Part shown: piece after piece, positions 1 to 10,884 of the stretch | Layout of the letters: each line of letters opens with the position of its first letter | How positions within the stretch are numbered: the stretch's first letter is position 1 | NCBI RefSeq assembly: GCF_011604685.1 | Contig: NZ_CP050063.1 | Span: 4,238,501 to 4,302,500 of the forward strand | DNA from: Spirosoma aureum | GTDB lineage: Bacteria > Bacteroidota > Bacteroidia > Cytophagales > Spirosomataceae | Direction of reading: 5' to 3' | DNA: 64,000 nucleotides | Made by a program: the position numbers and the translations under genes | The notes under the pieces: model-generated | Seen by the model: only the letters and a program-made list of their open reading frames with translations | Told to the model about the DNA's origin: nothing | Database searches by the model: none

Positions 1-1
1 T

Positions 2-142
2 GATCTGAACGATTACAAAGGGATGAATGAAGTCTACAAAGGTCGTTTTGGCAGCAAGCCACCTGTGCGTACAACGGTAGCCGTTTATGGCGGTGTTCCG
101 GGCGATTCACTGGTTGAAATGGATTGCATTGCCTATATCTAA
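2..142 (+). CDS. RidA-family protein, 3' end only
   Basis: This is the C-terminal 46 residues of a gene that begins left of the window. The frame is open from base 2 to the TAA at 140-142. The residues NDYKGMNEVYKGRFG, PVRTTVAVYGGVP and the closing VEMDCIAYI follow the RidA/YjgF C-terminal pattern: the catalytic-pocket arginine in the R-T-T-V stretch, then a G-x-P-x-x-x-x-VE-x-x-xIA ending. RidA proteins hydrolyse reactive enamine/imine intermediates released by PLP enzymes, which fits the PLP enzyme starting 30 bp downstream and the second RidA at 2954. Any signal peptide would lie outside the window. Confidence 0.85.
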   Translation, partial: DLNDYKGMNEVYKGRFGSKPPVRTTVAVYGGVPGDSLVEMDCIAYI

Positions 143-172
143 AATCATTCTTCCTCATACTTTTCTACTCAA

Positions 173-1393
173 ATGTTAAGCAGACGAAAACTCATCAAGC
201 GTTTGTCGAGCGTTCCGCTCGTGAGCGGATTGGCTGTCGGCGGTTTTCCGTTACAGTCGCCAGAAACTACACCAGCCACTCCCAAACGCGACCTGTTTAA
301 GGAACTGGGGGTGCGAACCTTTATCAATGCGGCCGGTACCCTCACCTATATGACCGGCTCGCTTATGCACGACGAAGTGCTGGATGCCATTAACGGCGGA
401 GCTAAAGAATTTTGCCTTCTCGATGAGATTCAGGATAAAGTAGGTGCCAAAATCGCGCAGATGGTACATGCTGAAGCGGCTGTTGTAACGTCAGGTGCTT
501 TCGCAGGAATGACCCTTGGACTGGCTGGTATTCTGACCGGTATGGACCAGAAAAAAGTTGAGAAATTACCCCATCTGGAAGGAACCGGTATGAAAACCGA
601 AGTCATCTGCCAGAAAGCCCATGATATCGTATATAACCACGCGCTGATAAATACAGGTTGCAAAATAGTAGTGGTAGAAACTGCGGAAGACGTTGAAAAG
701 GCCATTAATGAAAAAACGGCGCTGATGCACTTTCTACACATCGAAGCCGACAAAGGCAAGATCATGCACGAAGAATGGGTAGCGCTGGGCAGGAAGCATA
801 ACATTCCAACATCCATTGACATTGCCGCTGATGTGCCGCCCGTTGAAAACCTATGGCGCTTCAACGATATGGGCTTCAGCTTTGTGGTAATATCGGGCGG
901 CAAAGCCATGAGAGGGCCACAAAGTGCCGGTATTCTGATGGGTAAAAAAGATATCATTTCGGCGGCTCGTCTCCACATGCCACCCCGTGGTTTTAACATC
1001 GGCCGGGGAATGAAAGTGAATAAAGAGGAGATTCTGGGGATGTATATTGCCCTCGAAAAATTTATCAACGAAGACCACGACAAGGTTTGGAAAGCCTGGG
1101 AAGAAAGTACCGCTCACATTGAAAATACGGTCAAAACGGTCAATGGTGTTCAGGTCGAGGTACACGTGCCCCCACTCGGCAACCACACCCCGACGCTACG
1201 GATTTCCTGGGACCCCGGTAAACTGCATATCACGGGTAAAGATCTTCAGGAAGCCCTGCGGAAAGGTGATCCATCGATCGAAGTTGGCGGTGGCGGACCC
1301 AGCAACATAGGGGTAACTGTCTGGATGATGAAACCCGGTCAGGAAAAAATCGTAGCCAGGCGGATAAAGGAAGAGCTTTCTAAAGCTGCTTAA
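173..1393 (+). CDS. SelA-like PLP-dependent enzyme (aminotransferase class V fold) with Tat-type leader
   Basis: A 406-residue fold-type I PLP enzyme of the SelA / D-glucosaminate-6-phosphate ammonia-lyase-like group. The segment SGGKAMRGPQSAGIL (about residues 243-257) holds the likely Schiff-base lysine. TSGAFAGMTL (about 104-113) resembles the phosphate-binding turn, and SIDIAADVPP (about 214-223) carries the PLP-ring Asp. The N terminus SRRKLIKRLSSVPLVSG is a twin-arginine leader (S-R-R-x-L-x-K) followed by a short hydrophobic stretch, so the folded holoenzyme is probably exported. That is unusual for PLP enzymes. It lies between a RidA gene and an exported amidohydrolase, which suggests ammonia-lyase or elimination chemistry on an amino-sugar or amino-acid derivative. 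The exact substrate cannot be told from the sequence. Confidence 0.85.
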   Translation: MLSRRKLIKRLSSVPLVSGLAVGGFPLQSPETTPATPKRDLFKELGVRTFINAAGTLTYMTGSLMHDEVLDAINGGAKEFCLLDEIQDKVGAKIAQMVHAEAAVVTSGAFAGMTLGLAGILTGMDQKKVEKLPHLEGTGMKTEVICQKAHDIVYNHALINTGCKIVVVETAEDVEKAINEKTALMHFLHIEADKGKIMHEEWVALGRKHNIPTSIDIAADVPPVENLWRFNDMGFSFVVISGGKAMRGPQSAGILMGKKDIISAARLHMPPRGFNIGRGMKVNKEEILGMYIALEKFINEDHDKVWKAWEESTAHIENTVKTVNGVQVEVHVPPLGNHTPTLRISWDPGKLHITGKDLQEALRKGDPSIEVGGGGPSNIGVTVWMMKPGQEKIVARRIKEELSKAA

Positions 1394-1436
1394 CCAGTAT
1401 CCGTATCAGAAAATAGATATTCCAATCCGCAATGAT

Positions 1437-2726
1437 TTGGTAGTGAGGAAAATACAGTTTTTACTTTTTGTGATCATCAGCTCGTTGGGCAGGCTGGCTT
1501 ATGCCCAAACGACCAGTATTGTGATCAAGGGGGGGCATGTTATTGACCCTAAGAACAACCTTAATGAGGTGCTGGACATTGCCATACTGGATGGTAAAAT
1601 CAGCCAGATTGGTAAAAACCTGGACACCAAAGGGGCTGATCAGGTTGTCGATGCCAGGGGATTGTATGTTACGCCGGGACTGATCGATATACATACCCAC
1701 GTTTTTTTTGGGACCAATCTGGACCAGGCATACAGCAATGGACCCAACGCGCTGCCCCCCGATGGGTTCACGTTTCGCAACGGAGTGACAACCATTGTCG
1801 ATGCGGGTAGTGCTGGCTGGCGCGATTTCGAAACGTTCAAGAAACAAACGATCGACCGTTCGCAAACGCGGGTGCTGGCCATGCTCAATATCGTTGGGAG
1901 TGGTATGCGGGGCGGCAAATTCGAACAGAATATCGAGGATATGGATGCCAGCCAGACAGCGGCTATGGCGAAGCAGTATCCCGACTGGATAGTCGGTGTG
2001 AAGTTGGCGCACTATAACGGCTATAACTGGACACCAACTGAACGCACTGTCGAAGCCGGGAAACTGGCTAATCTGCCGGTTATGATTGATTTTGGGGGCA
2101 GTACGCCCACACTGTCACTTGAAGACCTGTTTCTGAAATACCTTCGACCGGGCGACATTTACACGCACTGTTTTGGGCAATTAAAGTCACGTGAGCCAAT
2201 TCTGGATGTGACAACCAACAAAATCAAACCATTCGTCTGGGATGCAAAGAAGAAAGGAATCCGCTTCGATGTAGGTTATGGAGGCCTTAGTTTCGCGTTT
2301 TCACAGGCTATTCCAGCCCTGAAAAGTGGCTTTTATCCAAACACGATCAGTACGGATATTCATAACGGAAGCATGAACAATGCCATGAAAGACATGCTGA
2401 ATGTGATGTCGAAATTTATGGCTATGGGAATGGATTTGCCGGCTGTCATCAAAGCGAGTACCTGGAACCCTGCTCAGGTCATCCGACGCCCTGAGTTAGG
2501 TCATTTATCGGTCGGTTCGGTCGCTGATGTTGCCATTCTAAACATTCGTGGCGGAAAATTCGAGGTGCGCGATACGGGTTATTTCGGTTTCTTTGACTAC
2601 ACGGGCCACAAGATTGAAGGTAAGCAAAAGCTGGAATGCGAAATGACCATTCGAAAGGGTAAAATTGTTTATGATCTTGATGGTATTGCCAGTCCGGTTG
2701 TTGTTACGCAAAAGCCACGCTCGTAA
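1437..2726 (+). CDS. exported amidohydrolase/deacetylase-family metallohydrolase
   Basis: A 429-residue amidohydrolase-superfamily enzyme. A signal peptide ends at AYAQ near residue 24. The metal motif is DIHTHVFFG (about residues 84-92). VGVKLAHYNG carries the probable carboxylated lysine, YTHCFGQ a further metal His, and STDIHNG the catalytic Asp. The C-terminal half returns to the small beta-sandwich (VADVAILNI). Relatives include dihydroorotase-like and N-acyl-amino-acid deacetylases. There is no ATG at the 5' end: the first usable codon is TTG at 1437, and GTG at 1443 is equally plausible. It follows the SelA-like gene by 43 bp in the same direction, so the two exported proteins probably act on the same compound. 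Confidence 0.85.
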   Translation: MVVRKIQFLLFVIISSLGRLAYAQTTSIVIKGGHVIDPKNNLNEVLDIAILDGKISQIGKNLDTKGADQVVDARGLYVTPGLIDIHTHVFFGTNLDQAYSNGPNALPPDGFTFRNGVTTIVDAGSAGWRDFETFKKQTIDRSQTRVLAMLNIVGSGMRGGKFEQNIEDMDASQTAAMAKQYPDWIVGVKLAHYNGYNWTPTERTVEAGKLANLPVMIDFGGSTPTLSLEDLFLKYLRPGDIYTHCFGQLKSREPILDVTTNKIKPFVWDAKKKGIRFDVGYGGLSFAFSQAIPALKSGFYPNTISTDIHNGSMNNAMKDMLNVMSKFMAMGMDLPAVIKASTWNPAQVIRRPELGHLSVGSVADVAILNIRGGKFEVRDTGYFGFFDYTGHKIEGKQKLECEMTIRKGKIVYDLDGIASPVVVTQKPRS

Positions 2727-2859
2727 GTGCCATTCCTGAATAAAGTCGCCTGGAGAAACCAACGGATTAACTGATTTAAAATCAATAATTTAAAATGCAG
2801 GGTTCTTTGAAGCTTCATGTTCGCTGGGTGGAATAGCGTAAGTAAGGAATATTTTAATT

Positions 2860-2867
2860 TAAATTTG
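2860..2867 (+). promoter_or_regulatory. putative -7 box of the RidA/D-serine dehydratase/dipeptidase unit
   Basis: TAAATTTG matches the Bacteroidota -7 consensus TAnnTTTG exactly and lies 87 bp before the RidA start at 2954, inside an AT-rich 227-bp gap. No TTG is present at the normal -33 distance, so the promoter may be weak or activator-dependent. It suggests a second transcript start within the catabolic cluster. Confidence 0.4.
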
Positions 2868-2953
2868 GACGATACAAACCGGTCCTGACCGTTGTCTCTC
2901 TGAAGGGGGGATTTTCTCCTCAATCATTTCGTTTAACATTCGTTCGATTCATT

Positions 2954-3430
2954 ATGCAAGCTGACGTATTGACCCCTGAAATAGCCTTTGCGCAAACCGG
3001 TCTCTCGTTGCCCCCCGCTCCTCAGCCGTTGGGCGTTTATAAACCGTATCTCATTGACGGGAAATACCTGTATATCTCGGGCCACGGTCCGGTTCGGGAC
3101 GATAAAAGCCTTATTATTGGCCGTATTGGTGCTGATCTGGATATTGAGCAGGGAAAATTAGCCGCCCGGCAGGTAGGATTAGCCATCTTATCGACAATTA
3201 AAACCCACTTAGGTAGTCTCGATCGGGTGAAGCGCGTCATTAAAGTGTTGGGTATGGTCAACTGTGTAGCCGAATTTGAGCGTCATCCGTACGTCATCAA
3301 TGGCTGTAGCGAATTGTTTGCCGAAGTATGGGGAACCGAAAATGGAATTGGCGTTCGATCGGCCGTGGGTATGGGGTCACTTCCCGACAATATTCCGGTT
3401 GAAGTTGAGGCATTATTTGAACTGGCCTGA
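2954..3430 (+). CDS. RidA-family protein (YjgF/Rid clade)
   Basis: A 158-residue RidA-family protein, a little longer than the classic ~130 residues. GKYLYISGHGPV (about residues 36-47) is the first core strand. The C terminus GVRSAVGMGSLPDNIPVEVEALFEL matches the family ending and has the pocket Arg (G-x-R-S-A-V) and the P-V-E-V-E-x strand. No signal peptide is present; FAQTG near residue 13 is not preceded by a hydrophobic core, so it is cytoplasmic. The gene stops 3 bp before the D-serine-dehydratase-like gene begins, implying tight co-translation. RidA would clear the aminoacrylate made by a PLP dehydratase, which fits this pairing. Confidence 0.9.
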   Translation: MQADVLTPEIAFAQTGLSLPPAPQPLGVYKPYLIDGKYLYISGHGPVRDDKSLIIGRIGADLDIEQGKLAARQVGLAILSTIKTHLGSLDRVKRVIKVLGMVNCVAEFERHPYVINGCSELFAEVWGTENGIGVRSAVGMGSLPDNIPVEVEALFELA

Positions 3431-3433
3431 TCA

Positions 3434-4549
3434 ATGCAACAAACCCCTTGGTACTGGATTGACGATGTTTCGCATCTCGATACGCCTGCATTGGTGCTGT
3501 ACCCCGACCGGGTGCAACAGAATATTGCGTTGCTGATCAAGTCTATTGACGACATTAACCGGCTGCGCCCACACGTAAAGACGCACAAATCGCGCGAAGC
3601 CACCCGACTGATGCTGGAAGCGGGTATCCGCAAGTTCAAGTGTGCGACGATTGCCGAAGCCGAAATGCTGGCGTTGTGCGGGGCTCCGGATATTCTCTTG
3701 GCCTATCAACCCAATGGTGCTAAAATGCATCGGCTGCTGGTGTTGATGAAAGACTATCCAACGATTCAGTTTGCCTGTCTGGTCGATAATCTGATAACGG
3801 GTCGTCTGCTTTCAGAACTGGCCGTATCGGCCGGGTTGATCGTGCCGGTTTATATCGACCTGAACGTGGGCATGAACCGGACAGGTATCGCACCAACTGA
3901 CGAGGTACTTACGCTCTATGCCGAACTCGACCAGTTGGAAGGCGTTCAGCCTGTCGGCTTGCATGCGTATGATGGCCACCTTCGTAACCCGGATTTCGCC
4001 GTTCGTACCGCCGATTGCGATGCCGCTTTTGCCCCCGTACAACAACTAAGTGATGCGCTGACAGCTCGTGGTTTTCCACAACCCACTATTGTAATTGGCG
4101 GAAGCCCGACTTTCCCGATTCATGCCAAAAGACCGGGTGTTGACTGTAGCCCCGGAACCTTCATTTACTGGGATAAAGGCTACCAGACCGGCTTACCTGA
4201 ACAACCGTTTCTGACGGCCGCGCTCGTTGTGGCACGGGTAATTTCATTGCCCGACGCCACTAAAGTTTGCCTGGATATAGGCCACAAATCAGTTGCAGCA
4301 GAGGGCGATCTAACGCAACGCGTCACGTTTCTGAACGCACCCGAATTGAAAGCAATTGGCCAGAGCGAAGAACACCTGGTTGTTGAAGCGGGCCCGGATC
4401 ATGCTTATCAGATCGGTGACGTGTTGTATGGATTACCCAATCATATATGCCCAACGGTTGCGCTTTACGAGCGAGCTTATGCCATCGAAAACGGAACCGT
4501 TACAAACGAATGGCTGACCATTGCCAGAGATCGAATGATTTCAGTATAG
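3434..4549 (+). CDS. D-serine dehydratase / D-threonine aldolase-family PLP enzyme (fold type III)
   Basis: A 371-residue protein of the alanine-racemase-like fold-type III family. LDTPALVLYPD and RPHVKTHKS (about residues 45-53) are the family N-terminal motifs; Lys49 should hold PLP. VYIDLNVGMNRTG and GHKSVAAEG are further family blocks. The C-terminal metal site reads NHICPT, His337-x-Cys339. Family knowledge is that eukaryotic-type D-serine dehydratases bind Zn through H-x-C, while D-threonine aldolases use H-x-D, so a D-serine (or D-3-hydroxyamino-acid) dehydratase is favoured. The gene lies between RidA (3-bp gap) and a dipeptidase, consistent with D-amino-acid deamination to a keto acid and ammonia. 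Confidence 0.85.
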   Translation: MQQTPWYWIDDVSHLDTPALVLYPDRVQQNIALLIKSIDDINRLRPHVKTHKSREATRLMLEAGIRKFKCATIAEAEMLALCGAPDILLAYQPNGAKMHRLLVLMKDYPTIQFACLVDNLITGRLLSELAVSAGLIVPVYIDLNVGMNRTGIAPTDEVLTLYAELDQLEGVQPVGLHAYDGHLRNPDFAVRTADCDAAFAPVQQLSDALTARGFPQPTIVIGGSPTFPIHAKRPGVDCSPGTFIYWDKGYQTGLPEQPFLTAALVVARVISLPDATKVCLDIGHKSVAAEGDLTQRVTFLNAPELKAIGQSEEHLVVEAGPDHAYQIGDVLYGLPNHICPTVALYERAYAIENGTVTNEWLTIARDRMISV

Positions 4550-4668
4550 TATTTTTCAGTATACGCTTTGTCGTTTTTGTGGCCTTTACATTGGATTGTA
4601 TACCAGTGCATTACGGAGTCGCAGGATAGGCAAATCGAATACGATCAACCCATTTCTTCCTCCATATA

Positions 4669-5739
4669 ATGTTTACAATTGATGCCCACCTTGACCTGAG
4701 TATGAACGCGATGGAGTGGAATCGAGACCTCCGCCAGCCAGTCGGGCGATTGCGCGAACGCGAACAGGGTATGACCGATAAGCCTGACCGGGCGAAGGCG
4801 ACGGTTTCGCTCCCCGACCTTCGTCGTGGCAATATTGGTCTGGTGGTGGCAACACAGATTGCCCGCTTCGTTGCACCCGGCAATCCTTTGCCGGGCTGGC
4901 AATCACCGGAGCAGGCCTGGGCACAGACGCAAGGCCAGCAGATCTGGTATAAAACGATGGAAGAAGCGGGCGAAATGGTTCAAATCCGCGATCTGACGAG
5001 CCTGGAAAATCACCTGACCCTTTGGAATGACGGTACACCGAATGACCAGAAACCAGTTGGTTACATTCTGAGTCTGGAGGGTGCCGATTCGATCGTTACG
5101 CCAGCCTACGTTGAGCGGGCCTATGCGTATGGGTTGCGGGCCATCGGGCCAGCGCACTATGGTCCCGGTCGCTATGCGCAGGGTACTGATGCATCGGGTT
5201 TCATGGGGGCCGCCGGACAGGCACTGCTCAGTGAGATGGAACGCTTTAATATCATTCTGGACGCGACCCATTTGTGCGACGATAGTTTCTGGGAGGCACT
5301 GGATTATTTCAATGGGCCGATTTGGGCCAGTCATAACAACTGCCGCGCTCTGGTCAACCATAATCGTCAGTTCAGCGACGAACAAATTCGGGAACTCATC
5401 GTGCGCGATGCGGTCATTGGCGGGGCGCTGGATGCCTGGATGATGGTGCCCAACTGGGTACGGGGCCAATCGACACCCGAAGGTATGAATTGTAAATTAG
5501 CCGTTATGATCGACCATCTCGATCATATTTGTCAGATTGCAGGTAATGCCAATCACATCGGTATCGGTTCTGATCTGGATGGTGCATTCGGGAAAGAACA
5601 ATGCCCCTACGATTTGGAAACCATAGCCGATCTTCAGAAAATCCCTGATTTATTACGTCAGCGTGGCTATACGGAAGAAGACGTGGCAAAAGTTATGCAT
5701 GGTAACTGGCTACGTTTTCTGAGGAAAGCATGGCGTTGA
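4669..5739 (+). CDS. membrane dipeptidase-family (peptidase M19) enzyme
   Basis: A 356-residue renal-dipeptidase-family (M19) zinc enzyme. The motifs in order are IDAHLDLS (H-x-D, residues 4-11), LSLEGAD (bridging Glu, about 130-136), DATHLCDDSFW (second His), ASHNNCRAL (third His) and IGIGSDLDGAFG (Asp). Family members hydrolyse dipeptides, often with a D-residue at the C-terminal side. No signal peptide is visible, so it is cytoplasmic despite the family name. It is 119 bp from the D-serine-dehydratase-like gene and the last gene of the + strand cluster. The sequence around residues 65-75 (VATQIARFV) is typical of bacterial M19 enzymes. Confidence 0.9.
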   Translation: MFTIDAHLDLSMNAMEWNRDLRQPVGRLREREQGMTDKPDRAKATVSLPDLRRGNIGLVVATQIARFVAPGNPLPGWQSPEQAWAQTQGQQIWYKTMEEAGEMVQIRDLTSLENHLTLWNDGTPNDQKPVGYILSLEGADSIVTPAYVERAYAYGLRAIGPAHYGPGRYAQGTDASGFMGAAGQALLSEMERFNIILDATHLCDDSFWEALDYFNGPIWASHNNCRALVNHNRQFSDEQIRELIVRDAVIGGALDAWMMVPNWVRGQSTPEGMNCKLAVMIDHLDHICQIAGNANHIGIGSDLDGAFGKEQCPYDLETIADLQKIPDLLRQRGYTEEDVAKVMHGNWLRFLRKAWR

Positions 5740-5744
5740 TTTAT

Positions 5745-5796
5745 GTAGAGACGCAAGTGAACGTAAACGATCCACTATGCGGTACTGCGTCTCTAC
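5745..5796. repeat. 11-bp inverted repeat GTAGAGACGCA between convergent genes
   Basis: GTAGAGACGCA (5745-5755) and its exact reverse complement (5786-5796) are separated by 30 bp, between the stop of the dipeptidase and the stop of the convergent sigma-factor gene. The position fits a bidirectional terminator. The GTAGAGACGC arm also resembles dispersed REP-like palindromes known from Bacteroidota and cyanobacteria. Confidence 0.6.
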
Positions 5797-5802
5797 GCTT
5801 TA

Positions 5803-6366
5803 TTAATCGGCAAATATGGTTGCTCCACATAATTGCCTGACTTTATCCCGTGAGCGTTTCAGCCGCATTTTCACGGCACTATCCTTCAATTGAAGCAGGT
5901 TGGCAATTTGCCGTATATCCATATCGTCCTGATATTTCAATCGCAAAATCATCGCTTCTTCCTCTGAGAGTGATTTCATAGCCCGCGAGAGCTGTTGCAT
6001 ACTGTATTCCAGATCAACAGGTTCGTCAGTACTGATTGCATGAGTATCAGACTCTTCATCTTCCACCTCCAGCGCTGTCATGGTTAACCGATTGCCCAAT
6101 CGGAGCTGATCCATACAATAGTTATAGGAGATCGAGTAGAGCCAGGTCGAAAACGTTGACCGTTCTTCAAAACGATCAAGGTGCGAAAACATCTTGATGA
6201 AAATATCGTGGGTAAAATCCTGTGCTTTCTCGGAGTCTTTGGTTAATGAATAACACCGATTGTAGACTTTATTGACGTAACGATTGTAGAGGGTTTCAAA
6301 GCAATCATTAGGGCTTGAGGTAAGGTATTGCCGGATTACCTCTTCATCATTCAGTTTAAGGTTCAT
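5803..6366 (-). CDS. ECF-type RNA polymerase sigma factor
   Basis: A sigma-70-family factor of the ECF group, 187 residues from the ATG at 6366; a TTG four codons upstream is the only longer alternative. Region 2 is at about residues 20-95: LYNRYVNKVYNRCYSL, then DFTHDIFIKMFSHLDRFE and FSTWLYSISYNYCMDQLR. Region 4 is at about 125-180, with LSEEEAMILRLKYQDDMDIRQIA and the recognition helix LKDSAVKMRLKRSRDKV. An acidic linker (EVEDEESDTH) joins the two. No anti-sigma gene is adjacent, so its control is unclear. It reads away from the H-NOX operon, leaving a shared AT-rich spacer of about 240 bp. Confidence 0.9.
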   Translation of the reverse strand: MNLKLNDEEVIRQYLTSSPNDCFETLYNRYVNKVYNRCYSLTKDSEKAQDFTHDIFIKMFSHLDRFEERSTFSTWLYSISYNYCMDQLRLGNRLTMTALEVEDEESDTHAISTDEPVDLEYSMQQLSRAMKSLSEEEAMILRLKYQDDMDIRQIANLLQLKDSAVKMRLKRSRDKVRQLCGATIFAD

Positions 6367-6552
6367 GATACTGTACAAGTGTGAAGAATAGAAACAGAGA
6401 TTTATGTCACTTTTTGTCTGCTGACGATGTAAAGTTGTCCCTGTTATCTGTCTTTATGCACCATATTTCGATGAACTGTAAGTTTCACCCGTTTTTTGGT
6501 AAAAATTGAGATTTACAGTTTCTATTAGCCATTCTTTTTATACGAATAATAG

Positions 6553-6560
6553 TATATTTG
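6553..6560 (+). promoter_or_regulatory. -7 box of the H-NOX operon
   Basis: TATATTTG fits TAnnTTTG exactly, in a very AT-rich stretch. It sits 56 bp before the ATG at 6609. A clear TTG at -33 is missing; TTA lies near that position. Confidence 0.5.
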
Positions 6561-6608
6561 TTACCAAAATTTTATTTCATATTACAATATATATAATTGA
6601 TAATTTCA

Positions 6609-7144
6609 ATGAAAGGAATTGTATTTACCGAGTTTTTAGAGATGATTGAGGAGAAGTTCGACTATAAATTAGTAGATCAATTGCTGACAGAGAGTGACCT
6701 TCCTTCGGGTGGAACCTATACGGCTATCGGTACTTACGATCACCTCGAAATGGTCACATTAGTTAGTAAACTGAGCGAACACACGCACATTCCAGTACCT
6801 GAATTACTCCAATCTTATGGTCGGTACATGTTTATAACCTTCACAAAAAGTTACCGGCCTTTCGTCGATCGATCCGATTCGGCGTTTAGCCTTCTTAACT
6901 CCATTCAGCATTATATTCATGTGGAAGTAAAAAAAATATATCCAGACGCTGAATTGCCTCATTTTACGGTCGAACAACCAACCGAGAATCATTTGCGAAT
7001 GTACTATGAGTCTGAGCGAAAACTGTCGGATTTTGCGTATGGACTGATCGACGGCTGTTTAACTTATTTTGGCGAAAAGGCAACCATCACGAAAACGAAT
7101 CTCACAGACGACGGTAGTCATGTACTTTTTGATATTGTGAAGGA

Positions 7145-7148
<4 letters not shown>
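6609..7148 (+). CDS. H-NOX heme/nitric-oxide-binding protein
   Basis: A 179-residue heme-NO/O2-binding (HNOB) domain protein, full length for stand-alone H-NOX. It starts MKGIVFTEFLEMIEEKF as the family does, so the ATG at 6609 is preferred over the TTG at 6597. The proximal heme ligand is probably His104 in YIHVEVKKIYP. The Y-x-S-x-R heme-propionate motif is present as Tyr133-Ser135-Arg137 (YESER). LVSKLSEHT and LLQSYGRYMF are the usual helices. Stand-alone H-NOX proteins sense NO and control a kinase encoded next door; here the stop codon overlaps the kinase start by 4 bp (ATGA), so the two should be translationally coupled. Confidence 0.95.
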
Positions 7149-9985
<2,837 letters not shown>

Positions 9986-9994
9986 TTATAGACT

Positions 9995-10687
9995 ATGGTT
10001 TTGACCTGTATTATTGTTGAAGATGAACTGATGTCGCGCAAGTCGTTGCAACGACTTTGTGAACAACACGGTTCATTAGAAGTTTTGGGTGCTTTTGACA
10101 GCGCCACCACAGCATTGGATTTTCTGGCTGAACAAATGGTCGATTTGATTTGGCTGGATATTGAATTGCCAGGCTTAACCGGTTTTGAGATGCTGGAAAA
10201 GCTGCCGTCGATCCCGTTTGTGGTTTTAACGACCAGTAAAACCGAATACGCTTTCGACGCCTTTCAATACCAGGTGACCGACTACCTTAAAAAACCAATT
10301 ACGCTCCCCCGTTTCAATATAGCCGTTGAGAAAGTATTGGAACTCAATAGTCGCACTAAACCAAATTCAGCCATTGGGCGACAGGAGATATACATTAAGT
10401 CTGAGGGACGATATATTCGACTGCCGTTTGATACAATCTCTTACATCGAAAACACAGGTGACTATGTAAAAATTTTTACTCCTACACAGACGCATATTGT
10501 TTATACGACAATGAAGTACCTGGAAGAAAAACTAGGCAGCCAGTTTCTTCGCGTACACCGCTCCTTTATCGTTCATCTGGATAAGATCGTTGATATTGAA
10601 GAAAATACACTGGTAATCAGCAATAAAGTGATTCCGATCAGTCGTGCCAATAAATCAGAATTGATGAATCGACTTAATCTGTTATGA
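9995..10687 (+). CDS. LytTR-type response regulator
   Basis: A 230-residue response regulator. The N-terminal receiver has the acidic pair in IIVEDE, phospho-acceptor Asp55 in LIWLDIELPG, Thr in VLTTSK and Lys in YLKKPI. The C-terminal LytTR DNA-binding domain (about 130-228) has EIYIKSEGRYIRLPF, ISYIENTGDYVKIF and FLRVHRSFIVHLDKI. It follows the hybrid kinase by 9 bp and is the likely output of the H-NOX relay. The linker and the PISRANKSELMNRL tail are typical of Bacteroidota LytTR regulators. Target genes are not known; none of the visible promoters carries an obvious LytTR repeat. Confidence 0.95.
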   Translation: MVLTCIIVEDELMSRKSLQRLCEQHGSLEVLGAFDSATTALDFLAEQMVDLIWLDIELPGLTGFEMLEKLPSIPFVVLTTSKTEYAFDAFQYQVTDYLKKPITLPRFNIAVEKVLELNSRTKPNSAIGRQEIYIKSEGRYIRLPFDTISYIENTGDYVKIFTPTQTHIVYTTMKYLEEKLGSQFLRVHRSFIVHLDKIVDIEENTLVISNKVIPISRANKSELMNRLNLL

Positions 10688-10826
10688 ACATACTGCCAGA
10701 ATAAACGGGTAATCTGGGAGTTAGGGAAATTTTCTGTACACCCGAATTGATCACAAAATCAGGATCGTTTTTAGCTCTACTATCGACTCAGAAATATATT
10801 CACTGCTTATTTTATTGGCTACCGGG

Positions 10827-10857
10827 TTGGAATTCATTCCGCGAATAGCGACGTTTG
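10827..10857 (+). promoter_or_regulatory. gapN promoter (-33 TTG, -7 GACGTTTG)
   Basis: TTG at 10827-10829 and GACGTTTG at 10850-10857 are separated by 20 bp, the normal Bacteroidota -33/-7 layout with one change in the TAnnTTTG box. Transcription would start near 10864, which excludes the TTG codon at 10855 as a start and supports the ATG at 10885. Confidence 0.55.
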
Positions 10858-10884
10858 CCGCCGTTCTCCTTTCAATCTATTTTT

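Noticed and set aside
430..1083. 217-codon frame antisense to the SelA-like gene
   Set aside because: The protein is low in sense and opposite a well-conserved enzyme; it reflects codon bias of the real gene.
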